DNA of 64,000 nt from Pseudisothecium myosuroides (taxonomy: Eukaryota; Streptophyta; Bryopsida; Hypnales; Lembophyllaceae), in contig OX637290.1 of NCBI GenBank assembly GCA_951799445.1, positions 32,482,987 through 32,546,986 on the forward strand, written 5' to 3'. The translations under genes and the position numbers were made by a program. Below are positions 23,605 to 33,480 of the stretch, in pieces. How positions within the stretch are numbered: position 1 is the first letter of the stretch; the number at the start of each line of letters is the position of its first letter. The notes beneath the pieces were generated by a model. The model saw only the letters and a program-made list of their open reading frames with translations. It was not told the DNA's origin and did not search any database.

Positions 23605-25499
23605 ATGGCTACTAGTGAAGGAGACGGCGTGAGGGTCATTGACAAGTTCAATGGAGACAACTTTGGACTTTGGAAGTTCAAGATGGAGATGATCTTGGCC
23701 GAAAAGGACTTATGGGAGATTGTGGAGGGCACTGAGACACCTCCTTCATCCGATGCCGATGTCGATGTAAAAGCCAAGAAGTCCTATCATAGGAGGGTCA
23801 AGAAGGCCTTCTCTGTGATTGCTTGCAATCTTGCAGATAGGCAACTTGCACATGTTCAAGCATGCAAGGGACCAGCAGAAGCATGGCAAGTTCTTTGCAA
23901 CATCCATGAAACAAAGAGCTTGTCCAACATGCTCGTTCTTCGACGCAAGTTCTTCACTTGCAAGATGCAAGAGGGCGAGGACATGCTGGACCACATCAAC
24001 AAGGTCAAGGCACTTGCGGACCAACTGGCTTGTTTGGAGGTGCCCGTGACGGATGGAGACATTGTCATGACATTGCTTGAGAGTTTGCCGCCTTCGTATG
24101 AGTATCTCATCACCGCTTTGGAGACAAGACCCATGGAGGAGCTCACGCTTGCTTTCATTACAGCAAGGTTGATGCATGAGGTGTCCAAGAGGAAGGAGAA
24201 TGAGACCCAAGACGAAGGGTCAGCTCTTCTCTCACGATATGGCCAAGGAGGGACCTCACAACATCGGAAGGAGACATGCACGTGCTACAATTGTGGGAAG
24301 CCCGGTCACCTTGCATGATATTGTAAGCAGCCCAAGAAGGAGAGTGCTAACAAGGCTAGTGTGAAGGAGGAGGAAGATGAGTTTGCATTTGCGGCTAATG
24401 ATGGGTATGATAACACCAACATGTTCCATTGGATCATTGACTCGGGTGCTACTCAACACATGACCCCGCATAGGCAAGCTTTCCTCACGTATGAGACTAT
24501 TAGCAACCGCAAGGTGTATTTGGGTGACAATGGTGTGGTGGATGCCATTGGCATGGGTTGCATTGTGGTGGAGGTGGAGGTGAAGGGCCAAATGAGGCGA
24601 ATTCGCATCCAAGATGCATTGCATGTGCCCAAGTTGCATGCCAATTTGCTCTCTGTGAGCAAGTTGGTGTCACAAGATTTGAAGGTGCAATTCAACAACA
24701 AGGGTTGTATTTTGGGTGCATCCAATGGAGAAATGATTGTCACCGCACCGAGAGAAGGCAATTTGTACCAACTCAAGTTCAAAACGGTGAATGGTACCAG
24801 CGTGGCGTGTGTGGCACAAGGAGCACTCCACCAACAATCATTGGAGCTATGGCACAAGAGATTGGGCCACCTCAATGTGAAGAGTGTGCAGAGCCTTCAA
24901 GGCATGGTGGGTGGCATGCAAGTGATAACGAGCTCGGGCGACCTTACATGTGAGGCTTGCATTGAAGGTAAGCAAGCCAGGAAACCATTTCCAAGTGATG
25001 GAGCGACAAGGGCAACTAAGGTGTTGGAGATTATGCACTCCGATGTATGCGGCCCAATGAGGACTACTTCCATGGGTGGCGCAAGGTATTTTTTGACTTT
25101 CATTGATGACTTCTCGAGGAAGATTTGGGTGTTCATGCTCAAGTGCAAGAGTGATGTTTTTGAGAGGTTCAAGGCATGGAAGGCCCTTGTGGAGAATGAA
25201 TCGGGGCGGAAAGTAATGGTGTTGAGATCGGACAACGGAGGGGAATACATGTCCAAGGCCTTTGAGACCTTCATGAGGGACCATGGCATTCAACATCAAA
25301 CTTCGGCCCCTTATACTCCACAACAAAATGGTGTGGCGGAGCGTGCCAACCACACACTTGTGGAGATGGCACGAGTTTACAAGGCAAAGGGCTGCCCGCA
25401 CCATCACCATGAGCCAAAACAAGTATATTGGGGAGGTGTTGAAGCGCTTCAACATGGAGGGGTGCAAATCCATTGGCACTCCTCTTGATGTGAAGGAGA
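23605..25499 (+). pseudogene. Copia copy B gag-pol, 5' part (interrupted by copy C)
   Basis: Gag to integrase, carrying the same TGA in the zinc knuckle as copy A (here ~24316). From 24361 the frame is open through protease (IDSGATQHM), GAG-pre-integrase and integrase core (RSDNGGEYMSKAF) to ~25372. A ~1.37-kb internal deletion then joins integrase (GAGATGGCACGAG) to the distal RT (GAGTTTACAAGG) over a shared GAG, a microhomology joint that shifts the frame. The distal RT continues to the GGAGA target site where copy C is inserted, and resumes at 31157. Confidence 0.88.
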
Positions 25500-25809
25500 T
25501 ATTGAAGAAAAGAACACCAAGGTAATGTATTCCAATGAAGGGGGATCACAAACAAGGTTGGGAAAGGGGTTTCAAGCCCATGCAAGGGCTGATCTCTTAT
25601 ACTACTCTACCACCAAGTGGCATGACTAACCATATGGGTTATATCACCTCTACAAGGGCTGCCCTCGTTAAATGCACATTGGTTTGACTACAAATAACTA
25701 CTATCTAAGGTCAGCCCATCGTATGAGCTCCTACAACATCCAACTAAGGTTAGACTATACTAGGAGCTATTATAAGCCATCTAATCCATACTACGCACTT
25801 CCTTCAACA
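25500..25809 (-). repeat. Copia copy C, 3' LTR (310 bp)
   Basis: Minus-strand LTR reading TGTTGAAGG at 25809 down to CTTCAATA at 25500. It is flanked on the left by GGAGA (25495-25499), repeated at 31152-31156. It differs from the 5' LTR at about 11 of 310 positions by eye (~3.5%), so C is not a brand-new insertion. The gag-pol stop codon lies 18 bases inside this LTR. Confidence 0.94.
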
Positions 25810-28800
25810 CTCCCACTTTGTTTGTTGACAAACAATGTCAAACCCATCTCCTTACGAAGTTCTTCATGTCGAGGCTTCCCAAGCGACTTCGTAAGCACAT
25901 CTGCCACCATGCGCTCTGTAGGAACATACCTCATCTCAATCACATCACTTTCAACTTTCTCACGAATGAAATGGTGTTGAATGTCAATGTGTTTGCTTCG
26001 AGAGTGATGAATTGGATTCTTCACCAAGGCAATGGCGCCTTGGTTGTCACACATGATATGTGTGCTCTTCTCTTGCTCAAGTCCAACATCACTCATGAGT
26101 TGCCTTAGCCATATGGCCTCCCTCGTGCATTGGCTAATGGCCATGTACTCTGCCTCGGTAGTAGACAAGGCAACGGTGGGTTGTTTCTTGGAATTCCATG
26201 AGATGGCACCGCCTCCAAGCATAAACACATAGCCCGTTGTCGACCTCCTATCACTTGCATCTCCAGCCCAATCGGCATCACAAAAGCCCACCAATGCAAG
26301 GCTCTTGCCTCCAAGAACTAATTTTGCCTCCAATGTACCTGGAAGGTACCGCATGATTCTCTTGACCGCTGCCCAATGTTTGGGACCGCTTTTGGACATA
26401 TGTTGGCTCACCACACTCATGGCAAATGCAAGGTCAGGCCTTGTGGCCACCATCGCATACATCAAGCTCCCCACCGCGGCTTTGTATGGCACATCTTGCA
26501 TTTCTGCCTTGATACCTTCAAACTCCTCATCTGTGAGCTTGGCCATCTTCTCCTTCACATCAAGAGGAGTGCCAATGGATTTGCACCCCTCCATGTTGAA
26601 GCGCTTCAACACCTCCCCAATGTACTTGCTTTGGCTCATGGTGATGGTGCGGGCAGCCCTTTGCCTTGTAAACTCCACACCAAGGCAATAGTGTAGCTCT
26701 CCAAGATCACTCATATCATATTGGCTCTTCAACATGGTCTTCACCTCCTCCATTTTGTTGATGGTGTTGGTCATGATGATCAAGTCATCCACATAGACAA
26801 TGACAATCACCAAATACGCACTTGTTTGCTTGATGTAGAGAGAGTGGTCCGCATCACTCCTTGTGTAGCCTTCCCTTGCAAACAATGCATCAATGTCCAT
26901 GTACCATGCTCTCCCGGACTGCCTCAACCCGTAGATGGCCTTCTTGAGCTTACACTTGAGGTGTTCTCGTCCTTCTTGAACAAAGCCCTTTGGCTGGTCC
27001 ATGTAGATCACCTCCTCGAGGTTTGGATTGAGAAACGCCGTGATGACGTCCATTTGGTGCATCTCCAAGTCCATGGCTGCCCCTATCGCCGTCACGCATC
27101 GAATGGTGCAAAACTTGGCCACGGGAGCAAAGGTCTCATTGAAGTCCACCCCTTCTACTTGGGAATACCCCTTGGCCACCAATCTCGCCTTGTAGCGCAC
27201 AATGTGGCCCAATGCGTCTCTCTTGGTGCAAAACACCCACTTGCATCCAACACTTGCACGATCGGAAGGAAGCGGAGAGAGTTCCCAAGTACCTTTGCTC
27301 ATAAGTGAGGCATACTCCTCTTGCATGGCTTGCTCCCACTTGCTTGCATCTGGACTCTTCATGGCTTCCCCAACATTGCGTGGATCTCTTGCATATGCCA
27401 CATTGGCATGTTCCACTTGCTCTTGAGGCAAAATGTGGTTCATCCACCATTCTCCAAGCGGCCTACGTTCCCTTGTAGGATATCTTGGCTCTTGAGAAAC
27501 ATCTCCTTCTCCATCATCTTCGCTTGGTGCCCAACTGGAAGATGTGGTAGACTTCTCCTTGGGTGTTGGTGGTGTCTCTTCTTGGTCTCCATCCTCTTTC
27601 GGCAAAGCTTGTCTGGTTGGAGATTTGTCCACCTCAAGCTCTAGTCCTCCATTGCTCCCACTTGGACACATCTCCAAAGTCGTAGACACCCCTTGCTTCT
27701 CCTCAACGAAGGTGACATCTCGACTCTTGATGATCTTCTTCGACTCCAAACACATAAGCCGGTAGGCTTTGGAGCCCTCACAATAGCCCCAAAACAAGCA
27801 CTTAGTGCCCTTGGCATCAAGCTTAGAGCGTTGTGGACTCAAATCCAAGGCATATGCAACGCATCCAAAAATGCGCATGTGACCAAGGTTTGGCCTCTTC
27901 CCGCTCCATGCTTCTTGTGGTGTCATAGATGCTACCGCAATTGTGGGACACCTATTGCGTGTGTATGCCGCATTCGATACGGCCTCCGCCCAAAGATCAT
28001 ACGTGAGGCCTTGGGCATGCAACATGGCTCGTGCCATCTCCACAAGTCTGCGGTTGGCACGCTCCGCAACACCATTTTGTTGTGGAGTATAAGGGGCCGA
28101 AGTTTGATGTTGAATGCCATGGTCCCTCATGAAGGTCTCAAAGGCCTTGGACATGTATTCCCCTCCGTTGTCCGATCTCAACACCATCACTTTTCGCCCC
28201 GATTCATTCTCCACAAGGGCCTTCCATGCCTTGAACCTCTCAAAAACATCACTCTTGCACTTAAGCATGAACACCCAAATCTTCCTCGAGAAGTCATCAA
28301 TGAAAGTCAAGAAATACCTTGCGCCACCCATGGAAGTAGTCCTCATTGGGCCGCATACATCGGAGTGCACAATCTCCAACACCTTAGTTGCCCTTGTCGC
28401 TCCATCACTTGGAAATGGTTTCCTGGCTTGCTTACCTTCAATGCAAGCCTCACATGTAAGGTCGCCCGAGCTCGTTATCACTTGCATGCCACCCACCATG
28501 CCTTGAAGGCTCTGCACACTCTTCACATTGAGGTGGCCCAATCTCTTGTGCCATAGCTCCAATGATTGTTGGTGAAGTGCTCCTTGTGCCACACACGCCA
28601 CGCTGGTACCATTCACCGTTTTGAACTTGAGTTGGTACAAATTGCCTTCTCTCGGTGCGGTGACAATCATTTCTCCATTGGGTGCACCCAAAACACAACC
28701 CTTGTTGTTGAATTGCACCTTCAAATCTTGTGACACCAACTTGCTCACGGAGAGCAAATTGGCATGCAACTTGGGCACATGCAATGCATCTTGGATGCGA

Positions 28801-29798
28801 ATTCGCCTCATTTGGCCCTTCACCTCCACCTCCACCACAATGCAACCCATGCCAATGGCATCCACCACACCATTGTCACCCAAATACACCTTGCGGTTGC
28901 TAATAGTCTCATACGTGAGGAAAGCTTGCCTATGCGGGGTCATGTGTTGAGTAGCACCCGAGTCAATGATCCAATGGAACATGTTGGTGTTATCATACCC
29001 ATCATTAGCCGCAAATGCAAACTCATCTTCCTCCTCCTTCACACTAGCCTTGTTAGCACTCTCCTTCTTGGGTTGCTTACAATATCTTGCAAGGTGACCG
29101 GGCTTCCCACAATTGTAGCACGTGCGTGTCTCCTTCTGGTGTTGTGAGGTCCCTCCTTGGCCATATCGTGAGAGAAGAGCTGCCCCTCCGTCTTGGGTCT
29201 CATTCTCCTTCCTCTTGGACACCTCATGCATCAACCTTGCTGTAATGAAAGCAAGCGTGAGCTCCTCCATGGGTCTTGTCTCCAAAGCGGTGATGAGATA
29301 ATCATACGAAGGCGGCAAACTCTCAAGCAATGTCATGACAATGTCTCCATCCGTCACGGGCACCTCCAAACAAGCCAGTTGGTCCGCAAGTGCCTTGACC
29401 TTGTTGATGTGGTCCAGCATGTCCTCGCCCTCTTGCATCTTGCAAGTGAAGAACTTGCGTCGAAGAACGAGCATGTTGGACAAGCTCTTTGTTTCATGGA
29501 TGTTGCAAAGAACTTGCCATGCTTCTGTTGGTCCCTTGCATGCTCGAACATGTGCAAGTTGCCTATCTGCAAGATTGCAAGCAATCACAGAGAAGGCCTT
29601 CTTGACCCTCCTATGATAGGACTTCTTGGCTTTTACATCGACATCGGCATCGGATGAAGGAGGTGTCTCAGTGCCCTCCACAATCTCCCATAAGTCCTTT
29701 TCGGCCAAGATCATCTCCATCTTGAACTTCCAAAGTCCAAAGTTGTCTCCATTGAACTTGTCAATGACCCTCACGCCGTCTCCTTCACTAGTAGCCAT
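25791..29798 (-). CDS. Copia copy C Gag-Pol polyprotein, intact, 1335 aa
   Basis: Uninterrupted single-frame gag-pol, the only intact one in the window. Gag with the UBN2-type start (FNGDNFGLWKFKMEMIL) is followed by a CCHC knuckle at residues 227-240 (C-x2-C-x4-H-x4-C). The protease motif is IIDSGATQHM (Asp 279). GAG-pre-integrase has the H-x4-H...C-x2-C pattern (HKRLGHL...CEAC). The integrase core has HSDVCGP, RSDNGGEY and QNGVAERA. An acidic Pro/Ser linker leads to RT (WVFCTKRDALGHIVRYKARL; catalytic YVDDLII) and RNase H ([31 protein letters not shown]). The order integrase-before-RT defines Ty1/copia. The last six codons (VEGSA-stop with preceding S) come from the 3' LTR. With both LTRs, a primer site and 5-bp target duplications, this copy could be autonomous. 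Confidence 0.95.
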   Translation of the reverse strand: MATSEGDGVRVIDKFNGDNFGLWKFKMEMILAEKDLWEIVEGTETPPSSDADVDVKAKKSYHRRVKKAFSVIACNLADRQLAHVRACKGPTEAWQVLCNIHETKSLSNMLVLRRKFFTCKMQEGEDMLDHINKVKALADQLACLEVPVTDGDIVMTLLESLPPSYDYLITALETRPMEELTLAFITARLMHEVSKRKENETQDGGAALLSRYGQGGTSQHQKETRTCYNCGKPGHLARYCKQPKKESANKASVKEEEDEFAFAANDGYDNTNMFHWIIDSGATQHMTPHRQAFLTYETISNRKVYLGDNGVVDAIGMGCIVVEVEVKGQMRRIRIQDALHVPKLHANLLSVSKLVSQDLKVQFNNKGCVLGAPNGEMIVTAPREGNLYQLKFKTVNGTSVACVAQGALHQQSLELWHKRLGHLNVKSVQSLQGMVGGMQVITSSGDLTCEACIEGKQARKPFPSDGATRATKVLEIVHSDVCGPMRTTSMGGARYFLTFIDDFSRKIWVFMLKCKSDVFERFKAWKALVENESGRKVMVLRSDNGGEYMSKAFETFMRDHGIQHQTSAPYTPQQNGVAERANRRLVEMARAMLHAQGLTYDLWAEAVSNAAYTRNRCPTIAVASMTPQEAWSGKRPNLGHMRIFGCVAYALDLSPQRSKLDAKGTKCLFWGYCEGSKAYRLMCLESKKIIKSRDVTFVEEKQGVSTTLEMCPSGSNGGLELEVDKSPTRQALPKEDGDQEETPPTPKEKSTTSSSWAPSEDDGEGDVSQEPRYPTRERRPLGEWWMNHILPQEQVEHANVAYARDPRNVGEAMKSPDASKWEQAMQEEYASLMSKGTWELSPLPSDRASVGCKWVFCTKRDALGHIVRYKARLVAKGYSQVEGVDFNETFAPVAKFCTIRCVTAIGAAMDLEMHQMDVITAFLNPNLEEVIYMDQPKGFVQEGREHLKCKLKKAIYGLRQSGRAWYMDIDALFAREGYTRSDADHSLYIKQTSAYLVIVIVYVDDLIIMTNTINKMEEVKTMLKSQYDMSDLGELHYCLGVEFTRQRAARTITMSQSKYIGEVLKRFNMEGCKSIGTPLDVKEKMAKLTDEEFEGIKAEMQDVPYKAAVGSLMYAMVATRPDLAFAMSVVSQHMSKSGPKHWAAVKRIMRYLPGTLEAKLVLGGKSLALVGFCDADWAGDASDRRSTTGYVFMLGGGAISWNSKKQPTVALSTTEAEYMAISQCTREAIWLRQLMSDVGLEQEKSTHIMCDNQGAIALVKNPIHHSRSKHIDIQHHFIREKVESDVIEMRYVPTERMVADVLTKSLGKPRHEELRKEMGLTLFVNKQSGSVEGSA

Positions 29799-29974
29799 GG
29801 TGCAATGACTCCCACTCCAAAGGAAGTCCCAATCAGCCTTCTACCACACCTCTTGTGGTCGCACCAACTCCAATTTGACCCTAAGTGGTCTAAATCTCTC
29901 CAAGAACCCCTCCAATGGTTTCCAAATGCACAACCAGCCCTCTTATGGTTGCATGAACTCTACAAGGACATCAA

Positions 29975-30560
29975 GTGCTCCAAGTCTCTCCAATCAGATC
30001 CCAACTGATCCAAATCTCTCTTGTGAACACTCCAATGCTCCTAGTCTCTCCAATCAAATCTCAAGTGATCCAAATCTCTCTTGTGAACACTCCAATGCTC
30101 CAAGTCTCTCCAATCAGATCCCAAGTGATCGAAATCTCTCTTGTGAACACTCCAATGCTCCAAGTCTCTCCAATCAGATCCCAAGTGATCCAAATCTCTC
30201 TTGTGAACACTCCAATGCTCCTAGTCTCTCCAATCAGATCTCAAGTGATCCAAATCTCTCTTGTGAACAATCCAATGCTCCAAGTCTCTCAAATCAGATC
30301 TTAAGTGATCCAAAACTCTCTTGTGAACACTCCAATGCTCCAAGTCTCTCCAATCAGATCCCAAGTGATCCAAATCTTTCTTGTGAACCCTCGAATGCTC
30401 CAAGTCTCTCGAATCAGATCTCAAGTGATCCCAATCTCTCTTGTGAACACTCCAATGCTCCAAGTCTCTCCAATCAGATCTCAAGTGATCCAAATCTCTC
30501 TTGTGAACCCTCAAATGCTCCGAGTCTCTCCAATCAAATTACAAATGCTCCAAATCACTC
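29975..30560 (-). repeat. 60-bp tandem repeats in the leader of copy C (longest array)
   Basis: About nine units of the 60-bp leader repeat, against about six or seven in A, B and I. The + strand (antisense to the element) has a 240-codon open frame of 20-residue repeats across it. Copy-number differences between copies of the family suggest slippage or unequal exchange. Confidence 0.9.
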
Positions 30561-30827
30561 AAATAAGGCACTATATGAACAAATCAGCCCTCCTTGAGAC
30601 TAGATCAAACCCTAGCTCTCAACTCACACCATGAAGCACCAAATCAGCCCTCCAAGAACAAAGTGGAACCCGAAACAAGAGAATACCTCACAAACTTGCA
30701 AGATCTTGATCCGAAATGCTCCAAAATGCTCCAAAATGACCCCAAACTTCACTTGCTTGAAGCTCCAGTACTTCTCCACCAACACACCTTGCAAAGAGAT
30801 CTGACCTCTTTGTAGCAACTCACATGA

Positions 30828-31151
30828 GTGGGCCCATAACCTATTGAAGAAAAGAACAGCAAGGTAATGTATTCCAATGAAGGGGTATCACAAACAAGGT
30901 TGGGAAAGGGGTTTCAAGCCCATGCAAGGGCTGATCTCTTATACTACTCTACCACCAAGTGGCATGACTAACCATATGGGTTATATCACCTCTACAAGGG
31001 CTGCCCTCTCTAAATGCACATTGGTTTGACTACAAACAACTCCTAACTAAGGTCAGCCCATCGTATGAGCTCCTACAACATCCAACTAAAGTTAGACTAT
31101 ACTAGGAGCTCCTATAAGCCATCTAATCCATACTACGCACTTCCTTCAACA
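30828..31151 (-). repeat. Copia copy C, 5' LTR (30842-31151) and primer site (30828-30841)
   Basis: The LTR runs TGTTGAAGG (31151) to CTTCAATA (30842), 310 bp, directly followed on the minus strand by GGTTATGGGCCCAC. The right flank GGAGA (31152-31156) matches the left flank of the element: a perfect 5-bp target duplication. The insertion target was copy B, in the sequence GTGAAGGAGAAGATGG. Confidence 0.94.
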
Positions 31152-31156
31152 GGAGA

Positions 31157-31896
31157 AGATGGCAAAGCTCACAGATGAGGAGTTTGAAGGTATCAAGGCA
31201 GAAATGCAAGATGTGCCATACAAAGTCGCGGTGGGGGGCTTGATGTATGCGATGGTGGGCACAAGGCCTGACCTTGCATTTGCCATGAGTGTGGTGAGCC
31301 AACATATGTCGAAAAGTGGCCCCAAACATTGGGCAGCGGTCAAGAGAATCATGCGGTACCTTCAAGGTACATTGGAGGCGAAATTGGTCCTTGGAGGCAA
31401 GAGCCTTGCATTGGTGGGCTTTTGTGATGTCGATTGGGCCAGAGATGCAAGTGATAGGAGGTCCACAACGGGCTATGTGTTTATGCTTGGAGGCGGTGCC
31501 ATCTCATGGAATTCCAAGAAACAACCCACCGTTGCCTTGTCTACTACCGAGGCAGAGTACATGGCCATTAGCCAATGCACGAGGGAGGCCATATGGCTAA
31601 GGCAACTCATGAGTGATGTTGGACTTGAGCAAGAGAAGAGCACACGTATCATGTGTGACAACCAAGGCGCCATTGCCTTGGTAAAGAATCCAATTCATCA
31701 CTCTCGGAGCAAACACATTCACATTCAACACCATTTCATTCATGAGGAAGTTGAAAGTGATGTGATTGAGATGAGGTATGTTCCTACTGAGCACATGGTG
31801 GCGGATGTGCTTACAAAGTTGCTTGGGAAGCCTCGACATGAGGATCTTCGTAAGGAGATGGGTTTGACATTGTTTGTCAACAAAACAAAGTGGGAG
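31157..31896 (+). pseudogene. Copia copy B, RT end and RNase H (right of copy C)
   Basis: Continuation of copy B after the nested copy C. It covers the end of RT and the RNase H domain (GFCDVDWARD, where the family reads DADWAGD; LSTTEAEYMA; SKHIHIQHHFIHE). The reading frame is open from 31159 to 31902 and ends near the LTR start. It cannot be expressed with its own RT because of the deletion and insertion upstream. Confidence 0.88.
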
Positions 31897-32206
31897 TGTT
31901 GAAGGAAGTGCGTAGTATGGTTTAGATGGCTTATAGGAGCTCCTAGTATGGGCTGGCCTTAGTTGGATGATGTAGGAGCTCATACGATGGGCTGACCTTC
32001 ATTAGGAGTTGTTTGTAGTCAAACCAATGTGCATTTAAAGAGGGCAGCCCTTGTAGAGGTGATATAACCCATATGGTTAGTCCTTGGACTTGGTGGTAGA
32101 GTAGTATAAGAGATCAGCCCTTGCATGGGCTTGGTACCCCTTTCCCAACCTTGTTTGTGATACCCCTTCATTGGAATACATTACCTTGGTGTTCTTTTCT
32201 TCAAAA
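31897..32206 (+). repeat. 3' LTR closing the A/B unit (310 bp)
   Basis: TGTTGAAGG...CTTCAAAA, preceded by the purine-rich stretch AAAGTGGGAG typical of a polypurine tract. The following GGTTG (32207-32211) matches the bases before the LTR of copy A at 18555. The LTR may be a recombinant of the 3' LTRs of A and B. Confidence 0.92.
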
Positions 32207-32922
32207 GGTTGCACCAATTGAGGATAAAGGGCATGTAATTATTATGGATAATTTTTTCTCTAGCATTGCCTTATTCAAAAATCCATTGGATAAAAAAACA
32301 TATAGAACCGGCACAATAATGGCAAATTGGGTGGGTCTTTTTTAATCTTTCAAGATTACAAAAGATTTCAATAGAAATGAGCAAGGCACATTAGATTGGC
32401 GCATGCATGATTCGAGGCAAATGTCGAGCATTATATGGAAAGATAAGAAAGCGGTTCTTATCATTTTGACACATGCGGTTCCAATTCAGTTTCTGTGGGA
32501 ATTTCCAGTTGAATTCGTTCCACGTCATAATGGTTCCGAATGGGAGAGCAATCAAACATCACTAGTTCACCTTGATTAAACAACTCACATGCGCAGTGTA
32601 GACGTGGCTAATCGATTACAAGCTTCGTATTCATGTGGTGGTCCACAAGTGGTGGCACTAAGTTTTCTTTTTTCTCGTCGATACCAGCATTGTGAATATG
32701 TATATAATTTACATGGACAAATGCAAGGCGCGAAATCCTTCAAAGCATTTTATGAAGCATTTGCAATTTCGCCCTCAATTGTGCGAAACTCTAACCACAA
32801 GATGGCATGGAAAGAGACGTCGAGAATTTGAAGAACCACCCTATCATAGACAAGAGGGTTATCCTGCATTTACCAAGGACCGCAATTCTTGCATGGTTAA
32901 TGGTTTGCAACTATGGCTCATC
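32207..32922 (+). pseudogene. piggyBac transposase, 3' fragment
   Basis: Continues the fragment ending at 18554. First readable part: VAPIEDKGHVIIMDNFFSS, then KKTYRTGTIMANWVGL. In another frame follow 'WRMHDSRQMSSIIWKDKKAVLII' and, at 32589, MRSVDVANRLQASYSC, the piggyBac 'GVDxADQLRxSYS' motif with a catalytic Asp. After one more frameshift comes MNMYIIYMDKCKARN, matching the family's 'VNxYIxY' helix. At least one stop and two frameshifts show it is dead. It ends where copia copy D starts at 32923. piggyBac transposases cut and paste at TTAA, which links this gene to the TTAA-flanked elements at 10290, 61855 and 62984. Confidence 0.8.
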
Positions 32923-33480
32923 TGATAAAGGAAGTGCGTAGTATAGTTTAGATGGTTTGTAGGAGCTCATATTATGGACTGACCTTAGTTAGATATTGTA
33001 GGAACTCATACTACGGGTTTTTTGAAGAAAAGAACACCAAGGTAATGTATTCCAATGAAGGGGTATCACAAACAAGGTTGGGAAAGGGGTACCAAGCCTA
33101 TGCAAGGGCTGATCTCTTATACTACTCTACCACCAAGTCTAAGGACTAACCATATGGGTTATATTACCTCCACAAGGGCTACCCTCTCTAAATGCACATT
33201 GGTTTGATTACAAACAACTCCTAACTAAGGTCAGCCCATCGTATGAGCTCCTACAACATCCAACTAAGGTTAGACTATACTAGGAGCTTCTATAAGCCAT
33301 CTAATCCATACTACGCACTTCCTTCAACAGGGTTGTCTTTAATTAGGTATTGTTTGTAGGCAAAATAATGGGCATTTAGAGAGGGCAGCCCTTCCAGAGG
33401 TGGTATAACCCGTATGGTTAGTCACAACACTTGTTGGTAGAGTAGTATAAGAGATTAGCCCCTAGCATGGGCTTGATACC
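32923..33480 (+). repeat. Old copia copy D, remnant of 5' LTR (split by a solo LTR)
   Basis: TGATAAAGGAAGTGCG at 32923 is a diverged LTR start. The LTR runs to 33019, is interrupted by the solo LTR at 33020-33329, resumes at ~33335 (GTCTTTAATTAGG) and breaks off at ~33480, where it is fused to leader sequence just upstream of gag. It is clearly more diverged than the other LTRs, so it is an older insertion. Confidence 0.8.
33020..33329 (-). repeat. Solo LTR with GGGTT target duplication
   Basis: Complete 310-bp minus-strand LTR with no internal element. GGGTT is found at 33015-33019 and again at 33330-33334. This is the normal outcome of recombination between the two LTRs of a full element. 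The host sequence is the older LTR of copy D. Confidence 0.92.

Noticed and set aside
27693..28556. Long open frames opposite the copia and gypsy pol genes, for example 287 codons here
   Set aside because: Shadows of strongly coding sequence on the other strand; no recognisable domains, and they recur at the same place opposite every pol copy.
29875..30597. 240-codon open frame with 20-residue repeats on the + strand, and similar antisense frames in the other copia leaders
   Set aside because: It is the antisense of a 60-bp tandem repeat; a period divisible by three keeps several frames open, so coding is not supported without expression or codon-bias data.
22454..32206. B read as an independent insertion with its own target duplication
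   Set aside because: The bases before B's 5' LTR (GGGAA) do not match those after the 3' LTR (GGTTG); the latter match the left flank of copy A instead.
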